From Solirubrobacterales bacterium (GTDB lineage Bacteria; Actinomycetota; Thermoleophilia; Solirubrobacterales; Solirubrobacteraceae): a stretch of 36,022 nucleotides of DNA. The stretch is taken from positions 1 to 36,022 of the forward strand of contig JAPLCJ010000039.1 in NCBI GenBank assembly GCA_026392255.1, in the 5' to 3' direction. Shown piece by piece: positions 16,769 to 23,809 of this stretch; the first letter of the stretch is position 1, and the number at the start of each line of letters is the position of its first letter. Under the pieces are notes generated by a model. The model was not told the origin of the DNA and ran no database searches. It saw only the letters and a list, made by a program, of their open reading frames with translations. A program made the position numbers and the translations under genes.

Positions 16769-17179
16769 ATGCACGATCCCGACTGTCTCTTCTGCGGAAT
16801 TGTCAAAGGTGACTTTCCGGCCACCGTCATCTATGAGGATGAGCGGACTCTGGCGTTCATGGATATCAACCCTGCCACGAGAGGCCATTGTCTTGTGGTT
16901 CCCAAAGCCCACGCCGCCGACATTGTTGAAGCGGACCCTGATGATGTTGCCGCTTGCTCGCTGACAGCCAAGCTTCTTGCTGACCGGGCGCTGGAGCGCC
17001 TGGGTGCCGATGGGGCAGCAGTTGTGAGCTTTTGTCGGGCAGCTGCTGGTCAGACCGTTTTTCACCTTCACTTTCACGTTGTACCGCGCTACGAAGGGGA
17101 TGGCCTTCAGCTTCCCTGGATTCCACAACCAGGCGACCCGAGTGAAATAGCCTCGGCCGCAAAGGAGCTGATCGGATGA
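16769..17179 (+). CDS. HIT-family nucleotide hydrolase
   Basis: Histidine-triad protein of 136 residues: CLFCGIVKGDFPATVIYEDE at the N-terminus with a CxxC, GHCLVVPKAHAADIVEADPD in the middle, and the catalytic triad FHLHFHVVPRY. HIT enzymes hydrolyse adenosine phosphoramidates or dinucleoside polyphosphates. The frame is open further upstream inside cca, but the family N-terminus begins at ATG 16769, ten bases after the cca stop. In the segment before the triad, SFCRAAAGQTVFHLHFH, the Asn commonly found six residues before the GQ is absent (Phe). The stop overlaps the next gene (ATGA). Confidence 0.9.
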   Translation: MHDPDCLFCGIVKGDFPATVIYEDERTLAFMDINPATRGHCLVVPKAHAADIVEADPDDVAACSLTAKLLADRALERLGADGAAVVSFCRAAAGQTVFHLHFHVVPRYEGDGLQLPWIPQPGDPSEIASAAKELIG

Positions 17180-17958
17180 GCGAAGGTCCAGTGCGCGTCG
17201 AGCGCGAAGGTGATGTCGCCGTTGTCACATTTGATCATCCGCCAGTCAATCTCTGGGATGTCAGCCTTGCAGCGTCATTTGCCGCAGCGTTGGACTCGCT
17301 CGAATCTGATTCGCCAAGAGCAGTGCTCTTTCGGGCTGAGGGGCGCGTTGTCAGCGGGGGCGTAGACGTTCAGGAGTTTGCAGACGCCGGCAGCGTTGAG
17401 GGTGCTGAGAGCCTCTTTGACGACCTGATCGCCTTCACACACCGTGTAGAGGCCCTTCCCTGCCCGACTGTCTGGGCTTCTCACGCACTAACGCTGACTT
17501 GGGCGATGGAGGTTGCGCTCGGTTGCGACCTGATCGTCGCTGCCGACGACTGCCACTTTGGCCTCGTGGAGGCGAGGATCGGACTCACACCTGCGATGGG
17601 CGGAACACAGCGGCTCGCTGCTCGGGCTGGCGATGGTCGCGCGCGCGAGTTTGTGATGCTTGCGGAGCCTGTTCCAGCAGCCAAGCTCTACGAATGGGGC
17701 GTCATCAACCGTCTAGTTCCTGCTGCCGACGTGGATTCAGTTGCGCGGGCGCTTGCTGCGCAGCTGGGAGCAGGGCCGACCCTTGCCCACGTAGCCACGA
17801 AGACAATTCTGCGAGCGGCCCGTGATGGAGGGCCATCGGCGGCTGACGCAGTCACTTCCCGTGTCGCAGCCGAGCTGTTCTCGTCGGAAGACCTACAAGG
17901 CGGCGTGCGTTCGTTTCTTGATGAGGGTTTCGGAAAGGCTAAGTTCAGCGGTCGCTGA
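17176..17958 (+). CDS. Enoyl-CoA hydratase/isomerase-family protein, divergent oxyanion loop
   Basis: Crotonase-fold protein of 260 residues. Both catalytic glutamates of enoyl-CoA hydratase can be aligned: Glu112 in AMEVALGCDLIVAA and Glu132 in FGLVEARIGLTPAMGGTQRL. The first oxyanion loop is VVSGGVDVQEF. Unusually, the Gly-Gly-Gly that normally precedes the first Glu and supplies the oxyanion-hole NH is Thr-Trp-Ala here (108-110). Acyl-CoA hydration is therefore likely but not certain; an isomerase, hydrolase or structural role is possible. It ends the glmS-to-HIT run and overlaps the HIT gene by ATGA. Only five bases separate its stop from the convergent ABC permease gene. Confidence 0.82.
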   Translation: MSEGPVRVEREGDVAVVTFDHPPVNLWDVSLAASFAAALDSLESDSPRAVLFRAEGRVVSGGVDVQEFADAGSVEGAESLFDDLIAFTHRVEALPCPTVWASHALTLTWAMEVALGCDLIVAADDCHFGLVEARIGLTPAMGGTQRLAARAGDGRAREFVMLAEPVPAAKLYEWGVINRLVPAADVDSVARALAAQLGAGPTLAHVATKTILRAARDGGPSAADAVTSRVAAELFSSEDLQGGVRSFLDEGFGKAKFSGR

Positions 17959-17963
17959 ACGGA

Positions 17964-18728
17964 CTACTGCCCTGTTCGCCGCATGCCTCGCACCGCGAAG
18001 GTAGCGAGCACGGCGAGAAGTCCGAGTCCAGCAGCGTAAGCGGGCCACGTGTCCGACCAAGTGACTTCGCCAATGAAGCCTTGGCGTACCCCAGCGAGGA
18101 TGTAATTGACAGGGTTGACAGTCGCGATGGCGTGCATCCAAGGCTTGAGCATCTCCATCGGGGCATAGGCAGCGGTGAACAGCACCGCTACAAACGAACC
18201 AATCTGCATTAGTGGTGCTGCCTGCTGTGTACGGAACTTGAGGGCGATGATCGCGCCCCAGCAGGCAGTGGATGCGGCAAGGATCATCACTAGGGAAGCA
18301 GCGATAAAGATCTCGGCCAAGCTTGGGAACTTAACTCCGAAAGCGATTCCAACAAGCACGAGAGTGGTTGTTGGAATCAGAGCCCGAAGCGCTGCAGAGC
18401 CCACGATCCCGGCAAGCAGCATCGGACGGCTGACGGGCGCCAGAAGTAGGCGGTCAAACCAGCCCTGTTCGATATCGCGTGCCATGTTGACTCCGGTGGC
18501 AGCGCCGGTGAAGCCAGCTCCTTGAAGGAGGCCGACCGGCAGGACAAAGGCGATGTACTGATCCACGCCCTCAAATCCGGGGAGGTGGGTGACCTGCCCG
18601 AACACGGCGGTCAGACCGAGCATGAAAATGGTGGGAGCGAGTACGCCCGGGATGGCAGCGCCGGGGACTCGGATCAGCTCGTTCAGTGCCCGTCGGATAA
18701 GGGCTGGGACTACTTGACGTTCGCTCAT
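17964..18728 (-). CDS. ABC-2 type transporter permease
   Basis: A 254-residue membrane protein with about six hydrophobic helices and the ABC-2 family signature near the C-terminal third (AYAPMEMLKPWMHAIATVNP followed by VNYILAGVRQ). The motif MARDIEQGWFDRLLLAPVSR after helix 2 is typical of DrrB/NodJ-type exporters. It should pair with the second permease and the ATPase encoded just upstream in the same operon to export a lipid, polysaccharide or drug. ATG 18728 overlaps the previous gene's stop by four bases. The substrate cannot be inferred. Confidence 0.88.
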   Translation of the reverse strand: MSERQVVPALIRRALNELIRVPGAAIPGVLAPTIFMLGLTAVFGQVTHLPGFEGVDQYIAFVLPVGLLQGAGFTGAATGVNMARDIEQGWFDRLLLAPVSRPMLLAGIVGSAALRALIPTTTLVLVGIAFGVKFPSLAEIFIAASLVMILAASTACWGAIIALKFRTQQAAPLMQIGSFVAVLFTAAYAPMEMLKPWMHAIATVNPVNYILAGVRQGFIGEVTWSDTWPAYAAGLGLLAVLATFAVRGMRRTGQ

Positions 18729-19504
18729 CCTGCCCTCAACCTTCCGTGCAGGGCGTGTGTTGCTGTGGCTGCAAACAGCACGGCTAGCCCGAAGGCGGCG
18801 GCGAATCCCTCCAGGACTGCTCTCGTCCCGCCGTAACCGATGATCGGAGCGCGCATTCCGTTGGCTACATATGAGAGCGGGTTGTAATGAGCAATCACAT
18901 CAGCGGGGGAACTCAGCAGGGCCTCTGGGAAGAAAGCTGATGAGAGAAACAGGATCACGAATACGAGTGGAAAGAAACCCTGAACGGTTGAGGCATTACC
19001 CGCTCTGAGTGCGAGGGTCACCCCAATGCCGGCAAACCCAATGCCGGCCAGCGCGCCAATTCCGCAGACGATTAGGAGGCCCGGGATGCCGTCGTGGATT
19101 CCGCTACCGAAGACCAGTCCAAGCAGAACGAACCATGAAAGCTGGAAACAGGCGATTACGGCTGCGGCTAGCAGCCGACCAAAGACAATTGAGACGCGGG
19201 GGATTGGAGCTGCCACGAGTCGTTCAAAGAACCCCATTTCAAGCTCAAGAGCGACCGCGATTCCCGTTCCAACGCCACCCAAAAGGAGAGACTGCGACAT
19301 TGCCGCCGCGATCTGAAAATCAAAGAACGCCGGTGGTTGTCCATCGATGGTTGGAAATCCTGGCAGCGCGGTTGCCTGAGACAGGCCCCCAGTATTCACA
19401 GCCAGAAGCAGTGTTGGGAAGATCAGGAGTGGAGCGAGGAACTGTGGCCGGCGGAGTGTTACGAGCAGGGCGCGCCGCGCAAGCGCCATCGAGGCGCGCG
19501 TCAC
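18725..19504 (-). CDS. ABC-2 type transporter permease
   Basis: A 259-residue paralogue of the downstream permease with the same plan: a basic N-terminus (ARRALLVTLRRPQFLAPL), six hydrophobic helices, the amphipathic ELEMGFFERLVAAPIPRVSI after helix 2, and the ABC-2 C-terminal signature (SSPADVIAHYNPLSYVANGMR). The two permeases probably form a heterodimer. The start overlaps the ATPase stop (ATGA), so ATPase and permeases are made together. Confidence 0.88.
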   Translation of the reverse strand: MTRASMALARRALLVTLRRPQFLAPLLIFPTLLLAVNTGGLSQATALPGFPTIDGQPPAFFDFQIAAAMSQSLLLGGVGTGIAVALELEMGFFERLVAAPIPRVSIVFGRLLAAAVIACFQLSWFVLLGLVFGSGIHDGIPGLLIVCGIGALAGIGFAGIGVTLALRAGNASTVQGFFPLVFVILFLSSAFFPEALLSSPADVIAHYNPLSYVANGMRAPIIGYGGTRAVLEGFAAAFGLAVLFAATATHALHGRLRAG

Positions 19505-20457
19505 GACTCGCCGTCGCCGGAGCCTTCGAGCCGGTGTCCGGTCTTCTCCATGAAGACGTCATCCAGCGATGGCTTGACAAGTTCGATCTCGGCAACTTCA
19601 AGGCCTGCGTCATCGAGCACGCGGACCGCGTCTGCGACTCCGATTCCTGGCTCTCTAAGGCGGATTGAAACATCGTGCTTGCCGGATGCCTCCATCAGCT
19701 CGCCTAGGGAGGAGAGTGCTGCGGTCGCTGCAGCAGGGTCGGATCCCTCCAGGAGAATCACCTCGATGTGGTTGGCTCCAGATTCGCGCTTGAGAGCCTC
19801 TGGGGTCCCTTCCGCGACGATCTTGCCGTCGGCAATGATTCCTACGCGGTCGGCAAGCTGATCAGCCTCTTCCAAGTACTGGGTTGTCAGGAAGACGGTG
19901 GTTCCCTCCTCCCGCAGGCGGGATACCTCTTGCCAGAGGGTGAACCGAGAAGTTGGGTCAAGGCCGGTGGTCGGCTCGTCCAGGAAGAGGACTGATGGGG
20001 AGTGGACGAGAGCCATCGCAAGGTCGAGCCTGCGCTTCATGCCGCCTGAGTAGCCCCCCACGCGACGGTCGCCAGCATCCGTAAGGCCGACCCGCTCGAT
20101 CAGCTCCCCACAACGCTTCTTTGCCGCGTCTGCCTTCATGCCTTGAAGGGTCGCCTGCAGGATCATCAGTTCGTTGCCCGTCATGAGGGCATCCAAGGCC
20201 GCTTCCTGAAGTGCCACGCCAATCCTGCGACGGACAGCGCCAGCCTCTGTAGCAACATCATGACCGGCCACTGTTGCGGAGCCGCCCGTTGGCAATAGGA
20301 GGGTGACGAGCATCCGGACGGTCGTTGTCTTACCGGCCCCGTTGGGACCGAGGAATCCGTAGATCTCGCCTTGCTCAATCGCAAGGTCGATTCCGTCTAC
20401 GGCCTTGATTCCGCCCTTGAAGGCGCGTTCGAGACCGTTGGCTTGGATTGCGAGCAT
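19501..20457 (-). CDS. ABC transporter ATP-binding protein (DrrA-like)
   Basis: A 318-residue ATPase. Walker A is GPNGAGKTTTVRML (from Gly37), the Q-loop is VALQEAALDALMTG, the signature YSGGMKRRLDLAMAL is at about 136-150, and Walker B LFLDEPTTGLDP is at 157-168. After the nucleotide-binding domain (about 220 residues) comes a C-terminal domain of about 90 residues (from LKRESGANHIEVIL), as in DrrA-type antibiotic and lipid exporters. It is the first gene of the exporter operon. A TTG directly precedes the ATG, but ATG 20457 is preferred. A TAGTAT -10-like box ends 9 bases upstream and there is no ribosome site, so the message may be leaderless. Confidence 0.92.
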   Translation of the reverse strand: MLAIQANGLERAFKGGIKAVDGIDLAIEQGEIYGFLGPNGAGKTTTVRMLVTLLLPTGGSATVAGHDVATEAGAVRRRIGVALQEAALDALMTGNELMILQATLQGMKADAAKKRCGELIERVGLTDAGDRRVGGYSGGMKRRLDLAMALVHSPSVLFLDEPTTGLDPTSRFTLWQEVSRLREEGTTVFLTTQYLEEADQLADRVGIIADGKIVAEGTPEALKRESGANHIEVILLEGSDPAAATAALSSLGELMEASGKHDVSIRLREPGIGVADAVRVLDDAGLEVAEIELVKPSLDDVFMEKTGHRLEGSGDGES

Positions 20458-20466
20458 CAACCGTGG

Positions 20467-20472
20467 ATACTA
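20467..20472 (-). promoter_or_regulatory. Candidate -10 box, leaderless exporter operon
   Basis: On the minus strand TAGTAT (TANNNT class) is followed by nine bases and then the ATG of the ABC ATPase. No Shine-Dalgarno lies between. Transcription would begin at or within a few bases of the start codon. No convincing -35 was found. Confidence 0.4.
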
Positions 20473-20561
20473 GGGATCGAAGGGGTTCGACATCACTGTC
20501 TGTGCGCAAACGCACGCCCAACCGGCGGATTCATGCCAAGCTTTTGCTTGTATTGATCAAG

Positions 20562-21473
20562 ATGCAACGAACCACTTTGCAGCGCGTTCTGGGCCTGACG
20601 GTCCTTCCAGCGGCGCTAATTGCCTCCCTGGCAGTCCCTGCCATCGCAGCCGCTCCGGTCATCGAGATCGGAGGAGCAGGCGGATTGCCGGCCCCTTCCT
20701 GCACTGGGACTCCAGCCAACGACCGCGGTGCCCCCAAGGGTCTTGGTCGCTGCAGCGTTCTGACGATGACCACGGTCTATCCGATTCGCGATAGCGGGAC
20801 CAACAATCCCACCACGGTGCCCGTCAACTCAACGCTGGTCGCACTGACGATGCGAGTCGGCAAGCTCAAGGATTCTAAGACCTGTACCAAGTACTCGTAT
20901 CATTGGGTACGGAGCAAGATTAGGGGCGTCACCAAGCGTCGTTGGACGAAGTACTGCGCCACCTATGACGTGTTCGCTGAGAAGGCCTACTTCGACAAGA
21001 CCTTCGGAAAGGGCTCGAAAGTGCGGCTCGTTGTACTTAGGCCCGAGAAGAAAAAGTCTGGGTCGGTGATCCTCAAGAAGGTTGTCGCGCTTGGGCCAAT
21101 GATCTCACTGGAGCGCTACTTCGGGCGCAAGATCACTCTCGCCCTGAGGCAGACGATTCCCGTAATGAAGGGCGATGTAGTCGGCCTGTCTGTTCCCACA
21201 TACGCGCCCATTCTCCCCCTGGCAAGCAGCGGAACGACTGATGCTTGGCGGGCGAGTCGACCACCAGCTGGCTTTAAGCCGAAAGACCCCACAACTGGTC
21301 TCGTAATCACGAAGGATCCAGCAAACCCAAGCCTAAGGGCTGATCCGTGCTCGACTAGGTTTGGCGTCATCTTCGCTCAGTCGTCGCTTCTTACGACTGG
21401 GAAGATCGCTGACTTCAGATGCTCGTACCCTGGCGTACCGACGTTCGAGTTCACGCTCGTAGCTAGCAGCTGA
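20562..21473 (+). CDS. Secreted hypothetical protein with six cysteines
   Basis: A 303-residue protein with a Sec signal peptide: MQRTTLQRVL basic end, hydrophobic LGLTVLPAALIASLAV, and probable cleavage after AIAA near residue 30. The mature part has six cysteines (47, 64, 108, 132, 263, 287), suggesting three disulfides, a basic patch around residues 113-133 (HWVRSKIRGVTKRRW) and mostly beta-type sequence. No enzyme motif is recognised. It is transcribed divergently from the ABC exporter operon, with 104 bases between the starts. The frame is open upstream to 20448, but the signal peptide fixes the ATG at 20562; no clear ribosome site precedes it. Its role is unknown. Confidence 0.72.
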   Translation: MQRTTLQRVLGLTVLPAALIASLAVPAIAAAPVIEIGGAGGLPAPSCTGTPANDRGAPKGLGRCSVLTMTTVYPIRDSGTNNPTTVPVNSTLVALTMRVGKLKDSKTCTKYSYHWVRSKIRGVTKRRWTKYCATYDVFAEKAYFDKTFGKGSKVRLVVLRPEKKKSGSVILKKVVALGPMISLERYFGRKITLALRQTIPVMKGDVVGLSVPTYAPILPLASSGTTDAWRASRPPAGFKPKDPTTGLVITKDPANPSLRADPCSTRFGVIFAQSSLLTTGKIADFRCSYPGVPTFEFTLVASS

Positions 21474-21504
21474 GCGGAACGCAGGTCCTAACCATGGTGT
21501 CTCC

Positions 21505-21524
21505 AGCGCTCGTGATAGAGCGCT
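21505..21524. terminator. Hairpin between convergent genes
   Basis: A perfect 7-bp inverted repeat AGCGCTC/GAGCGCT (21505-21511 with 21518-21524) has a 6-base loop. It lies between the stop of the secreted protein (+) and the stop of the lipoprotein (-), where a shared terminator is expected. It has no T tract on either strand, so intrinsic termination is only moderately supported. Confidence 0.45.
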
Positions 21525-21533
21525 ACGGCTAGA

Positions 21534-21893
21534 TCAGCCTGGAGAGGCGCCGCCGGAGGGAGCAGGTGTCGAGCCACCGGAGGATGACCCTCCGCTCCCA
21601 CTGCCGGAGTCTGAGCCGCCGCCGCTGCCATCCGAGCCGCTTGAGTCTCCTCCAGGAGAAGCTCCACCCGATGAGCTATCAGTCGAGCTTGTGGTTGTAG
21701 AGGCTGTTGTCGGGGCAGGTTTCACTGCTGCTCCGGAACCCCCGCCTGGAACGGTGAGTCCGGTGACGGGTGCTGTTTCAGCAGTTGGGCTGCTGCCACC
21801 GCATGCGGATATTCCGACAGCAACCGCAGCACCCGCGAGGGCAGTTGCTGCGAGAAGGCTCAGATGTTTGGCTGAAGTTCCGTTCTCTGGCAT
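21534..21893 (-). CDS. Putative lipoprotein with Ser/Gly-rich low-complexity tail
   Basis: A 119-residue protein. The N-terminal signal (LSLLAATALAGAAVAVGIS) ends in a lipobox-like ISAC at residues 28-31, giving a lipid-modified Cys after signal peptidase II. The rest is low-complexity Thr/Pro then Ser/Gly/Asp (for example SSGSDGSGGGSDSGSGSGG), likely a flexible wall-spanning stalk with no folded domain. Its ATG shares one base with the stop of the zinc-ribbon gene (TAATG), so the two form an operon. Function is unknown. The repetitive codons make it prone to length variation between strains. Confidence 0.65.
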   Translation of the reverse strand: MPENGTSAKHLSLLAATALAGAAVAVGISACGGSSPTAETAPVTGLTVPGGGSGAAVKPAPTTASTTTSSTDSSSGGASPGGDSSGSDGSGGGSDSGSGSGGSSSGGSTPAPSGGASPG

Positions 21894-22159
21894 TAGAGGC
21901 TCTGGTGGCTGACGCGACGGCCGCAGGTAGGGCAGACGTTGACATCCCGCTGAGAAAATTGGCCACAGTGCTCACATGCGCGGAGATTCTCCACTGCCCA
22001 AGGCAGCCGTGAGCCACTAGGCCCCAAAGGAAGAACGGCTCCAACTGGCAGAAGCGTCTCGCCGGTCTCAGTGTCCTGGTAGGACTGACCGGGGTCGGCG
22101 TCGATCAGTACATCTGCGCCGGTGGATGGGGCACGGAATCTGTATCGCTGTGTAGTCAC
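21893..22159 (-). CDS. Small protein with C-terminal zinc ribbon
   Basis: An 88-residue protein with an N-terminal beta-like part (TTQRYRFRAPSTGADVLIDA) and a C-terminal zinc ribbon with two CxxC knuckles (CEHCGQFSQRDVNVCPTCGRR). Such ribbons bind one Zn ion and often mediate protein or nucleic-acid contacts. The frame is open upstream to 22249, which would overlap the divergent cytochrome gene. GTG at 22159, preceded by a TACGCT box ending 7 bases earlier, is preferred. It is coupled to the downstream lipoprotein gene. The family is not recognised. Sharing a promoter region with the cytochrome c-cupredoxin gene is the only hint of a respiratory link. Confidence 0.62.
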   Translation of the reverse strand: MTTQRYRFRAPSTGADVLIDADPGQSYQDTETGETLLPVGAVLPLGPSGSRLPWAVENLRACEHCGQFSQRDVNVCPTCGRRVSHQSL

Positions 22160-22166
22160 AGCCGCA

Positions 22167-22172
22167 AGCGTA
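22167..22172 (-). promoter_or_regulatory. Candidate -10 box for zinc-ribbon/lipoprotein operon
   Basis: TACGCT on the minus strand ends 7 bases before GTG 22159, with no ribosome site between. It fits the TANNNT leaderless pattern seen at other operon heads in this window. With the box at 22213-22218 on the other strand, it makes a compact divergent promoter region of 68 bases. Confidence 0.35.
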
Positions 22173-22212
22173 GCAACGGGGGAGGAGGCAACGCTCAGTC
22201 CGTCCGAATGAG

Positions 22213-22218
22213 TAGAGT
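22213..22218 (+). promoter_or_regulatory. Candidate -10 box for cytochrome c-cupredoxin gene
   Basis: TAGAGT is followed by nine bases and the ATG of the cytochrome gene. The same hexamer at the same distance precedes ctaC (27277-27282, minus strand). No ribosome site is present, so the message may be leaderless. The shared box hints at co-expression of the cytochrome and the oxidase, but six bases alone are weak evidence. Confidence 0.42.
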
Positions 22219-22227
22219 CCCGGGCCG

Positions 22228-22956
22228 ATGATGCGTCTTTCCGCCCCAATCAAAACTGCCGTAGTACTGGCCGCCGCCGCACTAGCTGCCGTCGGTGCAC
22301 AGGGTTGCGGGCCAACCGTTTCAGGTGGGGACGCCAACCTTCCCAACGGCAAGAAGCTCTTCGTCTCAAGGTGCGGGGCCTGCCACGTACTTGGCCGCGC
22401 AGGAAGCAAGGGCGTGACCGGGCCCAACCTCGATGGGGCCTTCCAGCAGGCTCTCGCTGACGGATTCCCAAGGTCCACTTATGAGGGCGTAACCCACCGA
22501 CAGATTCTTTACCCAGACACCAAGGGCGCCATGCCTGCCAACTTGGCAACAGGCCAAGACGCTCGTGACGTTGCAGCTTATGTCGCTTGGGCTGCTGCAC
22601 GGCCCGGCAAGGACACCGGAATACTCGATGCGATTGTTCCAGGGCTCAACCAGGTCGTGGCGGTCGCCAAGGGTGGGCAACTCGAAATCGACGCTGATCC
22701 AAGTGGGCAGCTCAAGTACCTAGCTTCGGCGGCAACAGCCTCGGCCGGGACTCTTGTGCTCACTTCCGTGAACAAGGCGTCCATTCCCCACAACATTGCC
22801 CTGCAGGGCTCGGGCGTTAATGAGCTAGGCAACATCGTCCAGAACGGTAAAACCTCCATGATCACGGTCACCGTCAAGCCTGGTAAGTACACGTTCTTCT
22901 GCTCTGTCCCCGGTCACCGTCTGGCCGGCATGCAGGGCACCCTCACCGTCAAGTAG
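22228..22956 (+). CDS. Cytochrome c-cupredoxin fusion protein
   Basis: A 242-residue exported protein. Residues 1-27 form a signal sequence ending in GAQGC, an imperfect lipobox (Cys27). Residues about 37-125 are a class I cytochrome c domain with heme-binding CGACH (Cys49, Cys52, His53) and likely axial Met102 in GAMPANL. Residues about 150-242 form a plastocyanin/azurin-like cupredoxin with type 1 copper ligands His188 (IPHNIAL), Cys225, His230 (FFCSVPGH) and Met235 (AGMQGTL). Both domains carry electrons outside the membrane, so the protein may hold two redox centres and feed the CuA site of the oxidase encoded nearby. Its 3' end overlaps the convergent ctaG gene by 8 bases. ATG 22231 is an equivalent start. 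Confidence 0.9.
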   Translation: MMRLSAPIKTAVVLAAAALAAVGAQGCGPTVSGGDANLPNGKKLFVSRCGACHVLGRAGSKGVTGPNLDGAFQQALADGFPRSTYEGVTHRQILYPDTKGAMPANLATGQDARDVAAYVAWAAARPGKDTGILDAIVPGLNQVVAVAKGGQLEIDADPSGQLKYLASAATASAGTLVLTSVNKASIPHNIALQGSGVNELGNIVQNGKTSMITVTVKPGKYTFFCSVPGHRLAGMQGTLTVK

Positions 22957-23767
22957 AGGGCTTAAGCCTTAGCTCGTCGGCTTCCTGATCCTCACGGGCG
23001 CCCTGTGATGCCGCCTTTGCGAAGAAGATGATCAGAACGACCATCATGATCAGCACGTCCATCAGCATCATTAGGCCAGCGCCGATCTGTTGATCAGCCA
23101 GGGCGGTTAGGCCGTGCTCCTTTGCTCCAGCCGTATAGAGGTCGGAATAGAAAGCACGGTTAGAGACGAGGAACAGGGCGCCCATAAGAATGCTGGCCAT
23201 CCGTCCACCAAGCAGGTAGACGATCTTCCACAGCTGGGCTGGCATCGGCCTGCGGTTTGGCTCGATTGCCGGCCACCAAAAGATCAGACTGGCGAGTAGA
23301 AAGGACTGATGCTGGAGGGCGTGGATCACTGGTTCTCTGGTGGCCGTAGTGAAGGCCGGTCCAAGGTGCCAGCCGTAGAGAACGACGACTGACAGTGGAA
23401 GGGCGACCAGAGGCTTGGTGATAAAGCTCCCTAGGGCGCGTATAGGCCGATTTCGGGCTACGAGCACCAGAATCTCCTTGGGTGGCAGGAACAGCCCCAC
23501 AGGTGTCCTGAGGCCCGCCAGAAGGAACGGGGCGGCTAGGTCAGCGATCAGCAGGTGTTCGGTCATGTGGGCCCAGAAAAGTTGCTCTGAGAACGCGGCT
23601 GGTGGCCCAAACAGGCCCACGGTCGCTAGGGACATGCCAAACCACCACATTGCCTGCTGTGAACGTGGCACCCGGTACCCGCGCTTTGAGAGCCTCCTGA
23701 TGGCGCGGATGTAGAGGCCAGCAGTTCCAGCTAGGAGAAGGAAGACGACTGGATCGAACTCAAACAT
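22949..23767 (-). CDS. ctaG: Cytochrome c oxidase assembly factor CtaG (caa3 type)
   Basis: A 272-residue membrane protein with about seven helices, matching the Bacillus-type CtaG family: HMTEHLLIADLAAPFLLAG, YGWHLGPAF, HALQHQSFLLASLIFWWP and DQQIGAGLMM carry the conserved His and Asp residues. CtaG is needed for assembly of caa3-type oxidases, probably for copper-centre insertion. It is last in the ctaC-ctaD-ctaE operon. ATG 23767 is chosen because GAGG lies about 8 bases upstream; GTG 23776 is also in frame. Confidence 0.92.
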   Translation of the reverse strand: MFEFDPVVFLLLAGTAGLYIRAIRRLSKRGYRVPRSQQAMWWFGMSLATVGLFGPPAAFSEQLFWAHMTEHLLIADLAAPFLLAGLRTPVGLFLPPKEILVLVARNRPIRALGSFITKPLVALPLSVVVLYGWHLGPAFTTATREPVIHALQHQSFLLASLIFWWPAIEPNRRPMPAQLWKIVYLLGGRMASILMGALFLVSNRAFYSDLYTAGAKEHGLTALADQQIGAGLMMLMDVLIMMVVLIIFFAKAASQGAREDQEADELRLKPST

Positions 23768-23809
23768 CAGAAGCACCTCATCTCATAAGGCCTGAGCCTG
23801 AGATTGAGG

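Noticed and set aside
21570-21660. Repeat-rich DNA resembling a tandem array or CRISPR
   Set aside because: The repetition is codon-level Ser/Gly low complexity of the lipoprotein; there are no equal repeats with spacers.
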